Below the pieces are notes generated by a model. That model worked only from the letters and a program-made list of their open reading frames with translations, did no database searches and was not told the DNA's origin. Positions 1 to 13,779 of a stretch of 64,000 nucleotides of DNA are shown piece by piece. Made by a program: the position numbers and the translations under genes. Numbering within the stretch: position 1 is the first letter of the stretch; every line of letters begins with the position of its first letter. The DNA comes from Moniliophthora roreri (lineage: Eukaryota > Basidiomycota > Agaricomycetes > Agaricales > Marasmiaceae): contig LATX02000015.1 of the NCBI GenBank assembly GCA_001466705.2, positions 1 through 64,000 on the forward strand, written 5' to 3'.

Positions 1-353
1 AGAAACATCAAAGATCGAATAATAATTTGCACACTGAGGGTGAATGATAATGAGACGGAATCTACCAAAACTGGCAATCAGGACGTGCCCACCCTGATAA
101 TTATGCACACTTACCAATGAACAGCAGTGGGGCCATAGGGGTGTGATCATGATTAGACAGTGTACTAGAGATACCAATAAATAGATCAGCGAACAAATGG
201 GAGGATAGAGGACAATGCTGTACATGGGAGAAGGGAAGGAGAATAATAAAGGTACCCTGACACGGCAATGATGTGCGGTGGTTAGGGTGCGCATTATAAC
301 GTGTCGGGGTTGCAAAGCTGGGGCGAATTATATAAAATCTACATGGACTGCTC
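1..353 (+). mobile_element. Right-terminal part of a dispersed repeat (repeat R, copy 1)
   Basis: This stretch matches 21384-21736 and 23745-24097 with no indels that I can see. All three copies stop at the same point, after ACATGGACTGCTC, and then enter three unrelated sequences. A shared right border with different flanks is what a mobile-element terminus looks like. The copy runs off the left edge of the window, so its left end is not visible. It is studded with variants of GAATGATAATGAG. I see no coding sequence and do not recognise the family. Confidence 0.7.
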
Positions 354-463
354 GCAGTACATATGGAAGATGTGTATATATGTAAGTGAGTCTTGGTGTA
401 GGAGTCAGTCCTTGGGATATTAGGAAACCCAAAATAGTGCTAGAAAGTTCAAGTTCACATTTC

Positions 464-1150
464 CATCAGCAAAATGGACACCTAAATATAATAAATTATA
501 ATGTATCATTAAAATACAATAAAATAGGATGGTATTATTATAGTACATTAAAATGCAATAAAATGGGATGGTATTATTATAGTGTATTAAAATGCAATAA
601 AATGAGACAGAGTTATTATAATGTAGTAAAATAGATTGTAACAGAGGCAATCAAAACAGTGCATTTTTATGCCTTCCAGAGGACAGGGAGAGGACTCTAT
701 AAAGTGAAGGGAAGCTTTTGGTTGGGGATTTGATCAATAGAAACAGCAAGGGGGTGGAGATAGGTCTTTTGAGTAAAAGGATATTTTGCACTATGTGTGG
801 TGGTAAGCATATGGCACCATGGTACAGTGGTCTTGAGCACCCCACGGCTGCTGAGGTTGCTGACTAATCTACCTTGAGGTCAAGGGTTCGACTCACGGGG
901 GTTGCAACAAATAAATATTATTTCTTTTTGTCCCCGACCCCCAGGTGGGGCCGATGCATTATAACGGCTGAAATACATTATAATAGCCGAAATACATTAT
1001 AATAGCCAGAATACATTATAACCATTTTGCTTCATTTTAATCCATTAAAATAAAGGAACAACAATTATATTACATTCAAATACACCATAATGATTATAAT
1101 GTATTTCACTCATTTTATTCCAATATATTTAGGTGTCCATTTTGCTGATG
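464..1150. mobile_element. TIR element T1 with internal tRNA-like promoter
   Basis: A 687-bp element bounded by a perfect 27-bp terminal inverted repeat (464-490 against 1124-1150). The outermost bases are CATCAGC, and the TIR contains AATGGACACCTAAATA. The dinucleotide TC flanks both ends and may be a short target duplication or chance. Inside the left end are three imperfect units of about 50 bp (about 500-635) built on AAAATGCAATAAAATG. Inside the right end are units of AATACATTATAATAGCC (about 960-1030). The centre carries a tRNA-like region at 820-895. No transposase is encoded, so it would be non-autonomous. The element at 13065-13779 has the same architecture. Confidence 0.8.
820..895 (+). 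promoter_or_regulatory. Pol III type-2 promoter (A and B boxes) in T1
   Basis: An A box (TGGTACAGTGGT, 820-831) is followed by a B box (GGTTCGACTCA, 885-895). Start-to-start spacing is 65 nt, longer than in a simple tRNA but within range for long-variable-arm or intron-bearing tRNAs. The motif ATATGGCAC lies just before the A box, as in the copy at 13479. I could not fold a full cloverleaf, so this is probably a tRNA-derived promoter, not a functional tRNA. Confidence 0.6.
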
Positions 1151-1591
1151 TCAGGTAACGTGTCTGATAGAATTAAATACATCAAAAAGAAAGTTTGCGG
1201 AATTTCACCCGTGATTTTGGGGGCTTTGGGACAATAAGAGGTGGAGAAGGTGAGTGATATTGGCGATGACGAGTCCGGAAAGTAACATACCTTTTTTGAA
1301 TATCATCTGTGGGGAAATCCTGATGTAGTAAGGCAGGAAGGGGGTTGTACTACCCCTACTTGGCCTTCAAAATCCAACATACATAGCAATGTCCTGGCAT
1401 CATTAATTCACCGAAATCTCCAACTTCTACATCTCTTGGGGACGTCTCGACGTCTTGCTGGGTGTGACTGGAACAGAAGGCACATTATTACATAGTGGCA
1501 AAAATGTTTGGAGTTCCAACAGCTGCCACTGCATTCGGAACGTTTGGAGTTGTGTTCTTTGAAAAGTTCTCGATACTCAATATATTTTACA
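1151..1591. other. Intergenic, no feature seen
   Basis: This lies between the TIR element and the 3' end of the first esterase. Part of it (about 1400-1600) resembles the sequence downstream of the second esterase (about 4380-4590), including CTACATCTCTTG, so the esterase duplication extends past the stop codons. I see no gene. Confidence 0.5.
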
Positions 1592-3819
<2,228 letters not shown>

Positions 3820-4587
3820 GATTAGTTCGTATTGATGGATCAAGTATTTAAATGCTTGCTCGGAGCTTCGCCGGGAAGGGGTAATTAGAATGCAAGTATG
3901 TGGCGGTCGCCGCAATTGGGTCAGGCTTTGATAAAACTGACATTCGTGTGACCATCGAAGAAGGCCAAGGGAGCTCAAGATGGCTAGATGCAAGCTAGAT
4001 GACGCCAAACGTAGTGGTTGTCGTAAAATGGAGCATCACTAATCTGAGCGTCTAATCAGCAAGAGAAGCCATCGGTACATACGGAAGGCCACCTACGTCA
4101 CAAACGGCAGCCCGTCCCCAGTACCTTTCACAACTATCCTCGTCACCGTCGTCACTTCAAGAGAGAATTCAGACAACACTTCAAAAATGCACTTCGTGAA
4201 TTCTAATGAATTGTATTATTGCCTTTGCAAATATCGGCAAGTCAAAAAATCCGGTGGTGTATTGAGTGATGTAGTATTAGTGATGCCGGGCGGCGGGATA
4301 CCGTGAAAATCGCGCGTTTAAAGGTTTCTGCTGGGTGTAGCCGTGTTCTGGGTGCCCTGGACAGCTACTTTCATTGATCCACCGAAATCGCCGACTTCTA
4401 CATCTCTTGCTCTTGGTGGCGCCTCGGCGTCTTGCTGGGTGAACTGAGCAAGGATGGTACTAGGTGTGATTGAAATGGGAATTTGGCAATCCAAGGTGTT
4501 TAAGGTCTTGATCGTTGGTGAAATTGGTGCGTCCTGAACCTTTGGGTGTTCCCGTTGAGTGGTTCTTGATATTCAACACATTTTACA
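3820..4587. other. Spacer between tandem esterases
   Basis: This holds the promoter side of paralog 1 (TATTTAAA near 3845-3852 on its strand) and the 3' flank of paralog 2. I see no further gene. An open frame at 3661-4008 only overlaps the first exon of paralog 1. Confidence 0.5.
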
Positions 4588-6815
4588 TTATCGGTCGAAA
4601 ACCACAGCATGTCGGTTTATATATGCCATCCCAGCCTCTCGTGCAGTATCTCCAATCATCTTTGTATCTCCTCCCTTCAGCTGCATCATTTGCTGACATT
4701 GAAAGTGAGTAAAAAGCCTCAAAACCTCAAAGCCCTGAGATTGAAATCTTACCGGTCTGCCGGTGCTATAAAGACCCCATTCTGGACCTAGACATGGGCC
4801 CATAATTGAATACAGTGAAGCATCATCTTGAATGAATGGCTCACGTTTTAGACCCTTCCCATCGTTCGGATTCACGTCATGCGTGAACGCGATCCAGTAA
4901 TCCATCATCACTGTACTTAGTTCCTTGGCAGAATTGGGCATCATATCGTTTTCAACTGCAAAGTTGCCGAATACATATAGAATTTCCGATGTATGGGGTA
5001 CTAGGATACTGCGGTCAGGTACAGCAGTCGCGTAGCAAAGTCTATGCTTACCTCCCAACGATCCAGGAGCTGCATTCGGCGACTTGAACTCTGATGGCAC
5101 CACCTTTACAGCATCTGGATCTGAAAACAGGTACGCATACATCGGCACGCTTGCTTCATTCAATTTGCTCGCAAAGAGGCGTCGTTCTGAATGTTCTATA
5201 AGGTCGCTAACTGGACACAGGTCGGACACGAGTTCAGGGGTTAAATAACAGCGAGTACTCACATAGCGACGCGAAACGTTTGTATTCTGGATTGAGCCCA
5301 AAGGTCTGGTTACCCGTGCCAAAGGGACAGCCAACACTTGGATCATCGGTGTATATATCCATCAGTTCCGCAATTGCGTTTTGAAGAGCTTCGTCGCCAG
5401 CTGGAGACGGAGCGAATACAGCGTAGAGGCCTTGACGAGTCTCATCTGGGCCTGTGATGTCTTGAGGTGCTGCCATACTACCTAATCCCAATAGTCGTAT
5501 GAGTACCAGTCATGAGTTTGATTCGAGAATGCTCACCTTCGTCCAAATTATTCCCATAGATAACCGGTATCTTCACTTTCACATCTAATCGACTCGCGTA
5601 GTCCGGTAACATGCCTTCAGAGTCGTCCAGAACAGGCGACCAGTCAAAGGAAGCAGGCGATATCCCTGCTTCCGTGAATGCATCGAAAATCTCATCACTG
5701 GTGGCCTTGCTCCGCAGACATTCAACCGTATTCTTCGATTCAATTGCTGATCTGCATCGATCAATAGCCGAGACGTAGGCTGTCCATGATGAGTCTCTTG
5801 TGGTAGCTGGATGAATCGGCAAACCTCCACTTGACTCCATTATCTAGTCCTTGTGAAACTCTTGCTCTTGGTCAAAAAGAAATAAACCTACAGCACCACG
5901 AGCTAAGCCTTCAAGCCCTCCATTCAGCATGTACAATTCAATCGCTCTGGCCCCTGCACTTTCTCCGAACACCGTCACCTATCAATACCTTTGAGCAGAT
6001 GTGGGACAAGTCCAAAGGCGAGAAATCACCTTCTGCGGATCCCCACCGAACGCGTCGATATTTCTCTTTACCCATTCCAAAGCAACAAGGGGATCTCTCA
6101 ACCCCAAATTCAGAACTTCACTCCCCAATGACGCAGCTTCAAGACCTTGCGGAAAGCCTAATGGACCGAGGCGGTAATTGATTGTCATTACAATGATAGG
6201 TGTTCCCTAGGGACAACGTCAACATTAGTCGGTCAGAGATACGGAAAGCTTACTCTTTCGAGGCTAAGCCTAACCAACGAAGATCCATCGTATCCTGGCC
6301 TCGAGCCGCTTCCTGCTACGAAGCCTCCACCGTGAATCCAAAGCAGAGAGGGTAACTTGGTGGAGTTGTCGGAACTGGCGATAGAGGGACGAAAGACGTT
6401 GATAGTCAGACAATCTTCAGACACGTCATCCCTGGGTAGACCCTAGAAACCAAACGCTACAAATTCAATTCTGGATCACGTAAAATGTTTTTTTCCTTAC
6501 GTACTGGTTGTAAGCATGCTCTCCCAAACTCGCTCGCATTGAAATACGTGACATTCCAGGCGTCAGAACCCTTCAAAACTGCCGGTCTTAGTCGTAAATT
6601 TGCAATGGGAGATTCAGCGTATGGAATGCCTAGGGGATTCACGTTCGGAAGTCTCTGGTATATCAACGTACGACAAACGGACCTCCGAAAAACTCCACGC
6701 CGTTCCTCGTTGCGCCTGTGATAGAAGTTAATCCGAGCTGAACTTGTGGGTATGCATCTGAAGTTATTGAAGTTAGAATGAAGCTGCTGATAAGCCGAAA
6801 GGGAGAGAAGAACAT
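4588..6815 (-). CDS. Secreted type-B carboxylesterase/lipase, paralog 2
   Basis: Tandem paralog of the gene at 1592-3819, with the same genomic length from ATG to stop (2,228 bp) and the same exon order. It has a signal peptide (MFFSPFRLISSFIL), the oxyanion motif WIHGGGF, the nucleophile elbow GESAGA, the Glu region NNLDEG, the His region VPHTSEI and the C-terminal KGGDTKMIGDT. A TAG at the Q-to-stop position near 6445 looks at first like a nonsense mutation, but it falls inside the intron if the acceptor TTTCTAG is used, giving CLQP followed by GLPRDDVSED. The last intron before the final exon has no in-frame stop, so its retention would also be translatable. The first intron donor is GTCCGT. 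All three triad residues remain, so I call it functional. Confidence 0.85.
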
Positions 6816-8185
6816 AATTAGTTCGTATTGAGGAGTGAAGTATTTAAATGCTTACTCGGAGCTACGGATCGCTGGAGAGGTAACATTAGAATGCGAATAT
6901 GAGACAATTGCCGTGATTGCCAGGTCATATACCGGCAGGGTCGGGCTCCGTTGGAATTGATGTTCGGGCGACCATTGTAGAGGGCCGAGGGGGAGTGCCT
7001 AAAGGCGGCTAGAAGATATGGTAGAATCATCACGCTAATGGAGACCACGTGCCACATGGCGACAGAGGTGGTCCTTGAACCCAGCACCATATAGTTATGG
7101 GTCGAATGTCTCAGTTTGGTCTTTAATGATTGAATTGCACACAGTGCGCCATTATTTGCCAAAACTGCCCGGAAAGTGTTTTTTTTTAGAAAAAAAAAAT
7201 GGACGGTGATAAGGTGCTGTTTTGCTTTTATCTTATCGCTAATATTATCTTCCGGTGCTCATGTACCGGGCACGGGACCATTCCATGGACCTTCCGCGTT
7301 CAATGTCAAAGTAGACGCCCAGCGAGTTTCCTTTCAATATTCATCACTATCGGGATACTGTTCGGGATACTGTTCGGAACATCACTGTGATTGACAGGGC
7401 CTCTCTACCCGACATTAGCGAGGCAGATTAGCGCTCCGCCTATACTTACCTCTGATATCTGATATCTCGATGTTTCGTCGCATTGCCTACTGTCGCTTTT
7501 CAAAGATATCAGCCGAAAGCTACGTGGTCCATACTAGATATAATCGTCCCGCAACTATGACTTGAAAATGACTAGAACCTCGGCCGTCCCCCAGAACTTA
7601 AACAGTGCAACCGCAATGTCAAACCGGAGTTATGACGGCTACCCCGTCAGTGATGCGTTTAGTCCGTAGAATATGAAAGCTGATGGACAGTTCTCGGAAA
7701 TCTATATATCATACAAATGAAATCAATTTTCAACTCCCGGGAACTTATCATAATACCGCAAAGCAGTTAGCGAAGCTCAAAACGAGACTATGAGGGCTGC
7801 CTGGTTCATACCTTATCACTCATCCGGGCCTATTCGTGCCCCCTTCCGTAGATAAGGTCTTGGTGAAGACGCAGCTGGGATATCGTTCCATTTGGTAGGA
7901 ATCATCAGAGCGCAATCTTATATGCTATCAACGAAATCAGGCCTACCTACACCTAGCCATCCTGGCTGATAGTTATCATCAAAACACTGAGATAATCTCC
8001 CAGTCTTAGGCTGTGAAGTTACGTAGATCCTTCGTATATCCTGGGTGTTGAGAGATGGGCTGCATTTATAAGGGTATTTGGTAAGTGATCCGCTCATTTA
8101 CTCAGGAGACTGACATTTGATCCTTGACACTTCCTTGCAGTTATAAAGGATTACCTTTCATTCAGACCAATCCGATACCCAGAAA
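6816..8185. other. Divergent promoter region
   Basis: This separates the minus-strand esterase 2 from the plus-strand DUF6534 gene and carries both promoters. ATTTATAAG near 8053 may serve the DUF6534 gene. A T9-A-G-A10 run at about 7179-7199 can form a simple A/T hairpin. The short open frames here look non-coding. Confidence 0.45.
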
Positions 8186-10217
8186 ATGGACACGCCGTCT
8201 CTGCCGCCAGCTCCCCAGCTTGACTTGAGAGATACATTCGGAGCCCTCCTCATAGCAGTCGTTATCTCGTCATGGTACGTAAATTCTCGCCGCATTGTCG
8301 TCTAGAAAAGCTTTTCAAGGCCGCATTCTGCAGCTTGTATGGTGTTACGTGTCTTCAAGCGTGGTACTATTTTAGGAACTACAGTGATCGCTTACTCCTT
8401 CGAGGCGTGGTGAGCTCCTTACGTTCTTTGTCTGCATACAATGCTGAAAAAACCACATTTCAGGTTTTGGCCATCCTGTTCGTGATTTGCTTTTGATTTT
8501 GTGACATATTCTTATTATGCTGTCTTCAGAATTCTCGAAACGATACATGTAATGCTGGCTTTCCATATTGCGTACCACTACCTGGTTTTGAACTTTGGCA
8601 ATCCTGCCGGGTTGTTGAAAATTTCTTGGTCAGACACATTGCTTGGTTCCGCGCACTTATTCGCTGATCTTTCGTCAGGACTGCTATCGTGAGTGAGAGC
8701 TACCTTTTGGCTTTGTCGTAGCTGAAAGGTTTCAAAAAGGTCACTGTACCCGTGACGGTCAGTTTCATCGCGTCTTCCTCACGTTTAGAGAGCTTACACG
8801 AATTCTAGACTGCAACTACCACAATCGTACACTTATTTTATGCTGCGCGTATTTACCGACGTAAGCATTAAAATTGGTTCTACATTGCAGAGGAGCTGAA
8901 ATATCAACAGTCAGCCATAAGAGGGATTGGTGGACGCCCACTATAATTGTAAGTGAAAGCATTATTCACGCCGTGATTTATCTCATTGATATCTCCCAAG
9001 TGTATGTTGAAAATTGCCCAAATCGGTATGTGTTCCGTTGTTCATAGTTAGATGATGATGGTCCTGACCTAGGAGGCGCATTGGAAGCACTTTCAACTGG
9101 TATGTAATCTTCTTTACGATGCTCCCTGATGTCTGATCTCCACTTAGGCCTTACAATTAGAATGTGAGCACAGCAATTTCTTATAATGGCGTGTACTCTG
9201 ATGTAGGTGTCTATAGAGCTCACACGCCATTCTTCGAGCCTATTGCTAACAACAAGCAAGTGATGGTGTGTAATTTGCTGTTTCTTCGTTTTTCATTGAT
9301 TGGAGCTTTGACACACAGATGATGGGCATCGCCGCTCTTTCGGTCGGTGCCATTGAGGATGTCATATGCACTTTTGCATTATCGTATTATCTGCACAAGA
9401 GTCGTTCAGGCATCCACCAGTGAGTAATGTAGGACTTTCACAATGGTTTGCGTGGGCTCTGACCTCGGTCCACGCGTCAGTACAGACACCCTCATCAACA
9501 GACTCATTATCCATTCTGTCAACAACGGAGCGTTGACTAGGTACGTTGTTATATTCTATTATACCACTCTATGAATCTCATCCCTGTCGCACGCAGTCTA
9601 GCCAGTATTTCTGTTGTTAGCGTCGTGCGTCTCTCATGCGATGATTTGCGCAGTACTTGACATGCTGGCATTTTCCAGATGATTCCAAGACCGAAAAACC
9701 TTGTATACTTTGCAATTTTTACCATCGTGTGCAATTGTACGTCATACCGATTACCTATACCCTTGGGCTCACTGATAATACGACTATTGCAGTGTATGCC
9801 AACTCGCTCTTGTCAACGCAAGTCCCTCAATACAGGCACATTACTTTAACTCACGGTTTCTTTCTAGATTGAACTCGCGAAAATCCCACGTACAGGCATC
9901 GTTGCCAGTTTCCGTCGATGCTTCAAATTATAGATTTGAAACGTCGGAGACCACGGCTGCGAGTGTGTCGATATATGCAGCAGATGCTTTCAACGTGAAT
10001 TCCCCCAAGGTGAATTTGTTGTTCGCACTCCAAACGACTACGAACTGAGACTCTCTGCAAGCAGCCAATACAGGTTCTGGTCGAAACGCAGTCGGATGTT
10101 CACCTTGAACGGCATGATGCGGTGTGTATGAGCTCTTTGCTATGTTTCCGCTGGCGCTTGCGGCTTACGACTGTCCAAGGAACTTGGAACTCGGGCGAAC
10201 ATCTGATAGGATATTGA
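8186..10217 (+). CDS. DUF6534 multi-pass membrane protein
   Basis: A hydrophobic protein of a family very common in Agaricomycetes; its function is not known. It is invisible as a single open frame because it is cut into more than a dozen exons. Family landmarks in order: an N-terminal APQLDLRDTFGALL, a loop with YYFRNYSDRLLL, ILETIHVMLAFHIAYHYLV, VTVPVTTATTTIVHLFYA, RIYRLSHKRDWWTPTII, SVGAIEDVICTFALSYYLH, TDTLINRLIIHSVNNGALTS, and NLYANSLLSTLNSR near the C-terminus. One exon is only 10 nt (8679-8688) and the next 18 nt. One intron has a GC-AG border (GCAAGT donor after STLN-encoding sequence). The stop at 10217 assumes the last exon reads through; a final intron could shorten the tail. Confidence 0.75.
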
Positions 10218-10500
10218 GAGTACTTCGGATGCTTGTGATGCAACTATGAATGAATCAAGAACACAAATGTTCGATGGATCAAAGGAAGTGTTTCTTTAGG
10301 AATAGTAGTAGTTTATTTATTACGTCAGTTACGAGAGTATTTTCATCGATAGCACCAGAAAGGACTCGGAGTAGTGTAACACCAATTCAGAGGATTATCG
10401 TGTATGAAGGCGCATCTGGCATGGGGGTCGGATAGGAATGCTCTCAAGTTCCATGTACGTTGAAAGGTATAGATTCCTGTCAGAGGCCGCATTCCGAAAT
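10218..10500. other. 3' flank of the DUF6534 gene
   Basis: I see no gene here. Base composition changes at about 10495, where CpG dinucleotides almost vanish. Confidence 0.4.
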
Positions 10501-11837
10501 TGAGTGAAAGTCAAACTCCCAGTAAGTACTATCCCAACTCCATATAGTACCATATATGTGATAATGATCCTCCTGAGTTGCTCTTGACTTCTGAGTCCAT
10601 ATTGGTTAATAGTACTTCCATCCTAGTTGCATGAAAGAAGGCAAAAGGAGCTGCATGGCAAAGGCAGCATGGTGATGCAGATGCTGTGGGGTATGTTATT
10701 TGTGGTTGTAGTGGATTGAGTTAATTGATATCCAAGACATGCAAAGTCCTAGATAAGACTGGGAACACATCATTGAAAGAGATAGGAGTATTAACAGCAT
10801 GTTCTGACCTTGGAAACTTTGACATCTGGAAATCTGCATGCATGTGGTTGCTGGAAAGAGGAATGCTGTAAGAATATGGGATGGATGCACTCATCCATTC
10901 ATAGATACCTGACATAGAAAAGAGAAAATCCAATTTGAAGAGTCCAGAACACCTGGAAAGCAGATACCCATGTGGATATGGTCAGATACTCTAGTGGCCA
11001 GCCTCTATGACACCTGAATATTCCCTCTTTTAGCATCTCAGTTACTCATTTACTATTTTCTTGAATTATTAGACATTATTTATATTTTCCCATAGAAATA
11101 TTTCTTGGACAGTATATAAGGACAGCTAAATATTTGTATGTATCCAAGTAACGGTGTTCTTCATAGGCTGTGACTATATTTCCAAGATCAGTGATAGGTC
11201 AAAAGATTGTGGGTTATGTACCTTATTCACAACTGTATTTTGTGTTGAATTTGTAGACTGTGGCTCTGCCCTCTCTGATTGTGAATACATAAAGAGTTTG
11301 TTTGGTGTATAACTTTGTGTGCCATCCAGTTTTGCTTCCTCACTACAGGCTCTGGAGATTGGTCCTGAGTGACTCCAGAGAGATAGACATCTGATAACAA
11401 ACTTGCATCATAAGAGATAAGAGTGACATCTTGAGTGTGCTTTATTTCTAGAAGACACTTTACACCAAGAAGGAGCCTTGGGCACTTGGAGTGTGGCCTG
11501 TGTGTGTATCAGGTTGTGACACACTTAGAGTCTTAGCAAGGGGTGTGCCTGCACTGATTTCTTTGTAGAAACTGGTCTAGGGCCTTTTCCAGTGTGCTGT
11601 ATACTGTAGTTGTCTTCAAGATGTCTTGAACTCTGTAGGGTCAGACTATATCAGCTATTGAGTCCTTATATAGAACTGTAGCTCTTGTGTTTGTGCTTTG
11701 TGCACTGTGTTCTTGTGTGTTTTCCATGTGTTTGTGAAATAAACCCCTTTTAAAACCATCTATACTCCTTCAATAAGAGAGAACCAACCTAGCTAAGAGT
11801 TTTGTTGGCATTCTAAGTGTGGCAACTCTGATCACAT

Positions 11838-12001
11838 TGTAGTAGAGGGACTGGGGCACAGAGTAGAGGTTCCAGGCCTGTTTGGCAGTGTTTAGCATGA
11901 GCTTCCAGCATGTAGTCTACATTTCTGTGTATATAGTTAGCCATCAGCAACCAGCATCATGTCTTTGGCATTGTGATAGCCAGACCATCTGTCCCTCTTC
12001 A
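11838..12001 (+). repeat. Left 164-bp terminal direct repeat
   Basis: It pairs with 14091-14254. Differences are mostly transitions, as expected of methylated CpG decay. TG...CA ends. Confidence 0.75.
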
Positions 12002-12040
12002 TTGTGGTAACAAGAGCATGATTCAACCAATGCAGCACCT

Positions 12041-12685
12041 TTGAAGCACTTTCCCTCATTTTGGTCTGACTTTGCCCACTCTATCACCCACATTTATCTG
12101 CCAGCTCATCATGTCCCCTGTCCTCAACTTTATAGTTTGACCTCAGTTCTTAGTCCACAGTCCTCAGTTCTCAGCTTGCAGTTGTATCTCACCAGTTCTA
12201 TTATGCATGTCATGGCCAAGGGCAACAAGAAGTTGCAGAAACCATCATTTGAGCTTCTCACAAACACTGAGTTCCAGCAGCACACCAAAAAGATCACAAG
12301 GAAGTCACCTGACACCTCCTTCATTAATGCAGTCAAGATCTTCCTTCACAACAGGAGCTCCTTAAAAGCACTATTCACCCTTTGGCAGCACACATTGGTC
12401 CTCAATCAGTTGGGATTGGACATCATCAGCACAGAGCACATTTTTCAGCAAGAGAAAGAGGAAGAGTTAGTGGAAGGAAGGAAGATTGGATTTCAGAAGG
12501 GGAAGGAGGCATTGGCTAAGGGTCAGGATTCAGTCAGAAAAGAAGGTTGGAAGGAGGGGTATAACAAGGGCCATGAGATGGAGAAGAGAGTTGGAATAGA
12601 GCAGGGCACAGCAGCTGGATACAAGGAAGGGAAGGCTGAAGAATATGAGAAAGGACAGCCAGCAGGCTTTGCAGAGGGCTCTTGA
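12041..12685 (+). CDS. Unknown 214-residue ORF inside the LTR-like element
   Basis: I do not recognise this protein. The first 40 or so residues look like non-coding readthrough, and a later methionine (MAKGNKKLQKPSFELL) is a more natural start. Residues about 130-214 are a run of G-x3-G-like spacing (EGRKIGFQKG, EGWKEGYNKG, GYKEGKAEEYEKG), rich in Lys, Glu and Gly. The pattern is superficially like the deca-GX3 repeat of Yae1 proteins but is not proof of homology. A frame with related composition continues at 12695-13099 after a stop, suggesting a longer, broken coding region. Confidence 0.4.
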   Translation: MKHFPSFWSDFAHSITHIYLPAHHVPCPQLYSLTSVLSPQSSVLSLQLYLTSSIMHVMAKGNKKLQKPSFELLTNTEFQQHTKKITRKSPDTSFINAVKIFLHNRSSLKALFTLWQHTLVLNQLGLDIISTEHIFQQEKEEELVEGRKIGFQKGKEALAKGQDSVRKEGWKEGYNKGHEMEKRVGIEQGTAAGYKEGKAEEYEKGQPAGFAEGS

Positions 12686-13064
12686 GCACTTTGTGTGGAG
12701 GCTGAGCAGGAGCTCCATTATAAGTGCCACTCATACTACAAGGAAGGATTTAAGGCTAGTATGAAGGCACAGCCCACAGGCACTAGCATTGCTTGTGGAT
12801 ACCTCAGATCTCATACCACCCACATTTCACACTTCCTGTTCCACAGACAGCCATGGAAATTCTCTTGTACACCTTGTCATCTACCCAGACCACTTCAAAA
12901 ACCTTGGCACTGTCATCATCATCTGACTTATTGCCATCATCACTCAATTGGGCTGAAGAAGTGGACACTATTCCCCAGCAGTTCTCATACCTTGTTCATC
13001 ACCACCACCACACAATTTTACAGTTCTTCATTTGTCACAATCAATGTCCCTATTCAGCTCACTT

Positions 13065-13779
13065 CATCAGCAAATCATGCAGCTAATGAGCATGGATGAT
13101 AATCTATTTTGGTCTATATCATGTACAATAATAGACAAAAATGATTTTGGTCAATGATCATGGATGAGCATAGCAGAAAATGAGGGAAAATGATTTTGGT
13201 CAATGATCATGGAAGAAAATGGGAGAAAATGGGTGGAAATGATTTTGGTCACTGATCATAGGTGAAAATGGAAGAAAATGGATGATCATAAGACCCAATT
13301 TTTTTCTGCCTTCTAAAACACAGAGAGAGGGGTCTATATGGTAGAGAGGACTTATTGGTTAATGTTCTGACTGATAAAAACACTAGCCAAGGCTGGGGGG
13401 ATGCAGGTTTTCCCTAAATTAGCTGTGGAGGCAAGGGGATATATTGTACTGTGTACACTAAAATGTTATATGGCACTTTGGCACAGTGGTTATGTTGCAG
13501 CCTGAGCTCCTACATTGGCTTACAAAGCAACACTGGTGTCACTGGTTTGATTCTGGTAGGTGGCAGTATACATTTTCTCTGTCCAGCTGACTCTTATGAA
13601 AATGGGTGATCATGGGCAAAATGCATAATCACCCATTCTGCCCATGATCTCCCAAGATCACTAGGTGGGGTCTGTTTTCTGCCATTATCAAGGCCAAAAT
13701 GGGTAATAATGTATTTTGCCCATGATCACCTATTTCAGTCATTTTCTGCCATGATCATTAGGTGTTCAATTTGCTGATG
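13065..13779. mobile_element. TIR element T2, older relative of T1, nested in the LTR-like element
   Basis: A 715-bp element with imperfect TIRs: left CATCAGCAAAT...CTAATGA.CATGG (from 13065) against the complement of the right end (TTAGGTGTTCAATTTGCTGATG, to 13779). The outermost bases match T1 (CATCAGCAAA). Subterminal repeats fill both arms: units of AAAATGATTTTGGTC at about 13138-13250 on the left, and GATCATGGG/AATGGGTAAT units at about 13600-13755 on the right. A tRNA-like region sits in the centre, and AGGTGGGGTC follows it, as AGGTGGGGCC does in T1. TT flanks both ends. CpG depletion shows that it is old. Confidence 0.7.
13479..13554 (+). promoter_or_regulatory. Pol III type-2 promoter (A and B boxes) in T2
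   Basis: The A box TGGCACAGTGGT (13479-13490) is a perfect consensus match. The B box GGTTTGATTCT (13544-13554) is what GGTTCGATTC becomes after a CpG-to-TpG change. Start-to-start spacing is 65 nt, identical to T1. Confidence 0.55.

Noticed and set aside
6430..6460. In-frame TAG in carboxylesterase 2 suggesting a pseudogene
   Set aside because: The TAG is part of a TTTCTAG splice acceptor; using it removes the stop and gives the same exon junction (CLQP then GLP) that also works in paralog 1 (CLQP then GFP).
7176..7200. T9-AG-A10 run as a transcription terminator
   Set aside because: Eukaryotic nuclear context with no adjacent Pol III gene; a simple homopolymer palindrome explains it.
12041..12685. 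Yae1 homolog inside the LTR-like element
   Set aside because: Only the G-x3-G spacing is similar; no conserved Yae1 residues beyond it, and the context is a transposon.
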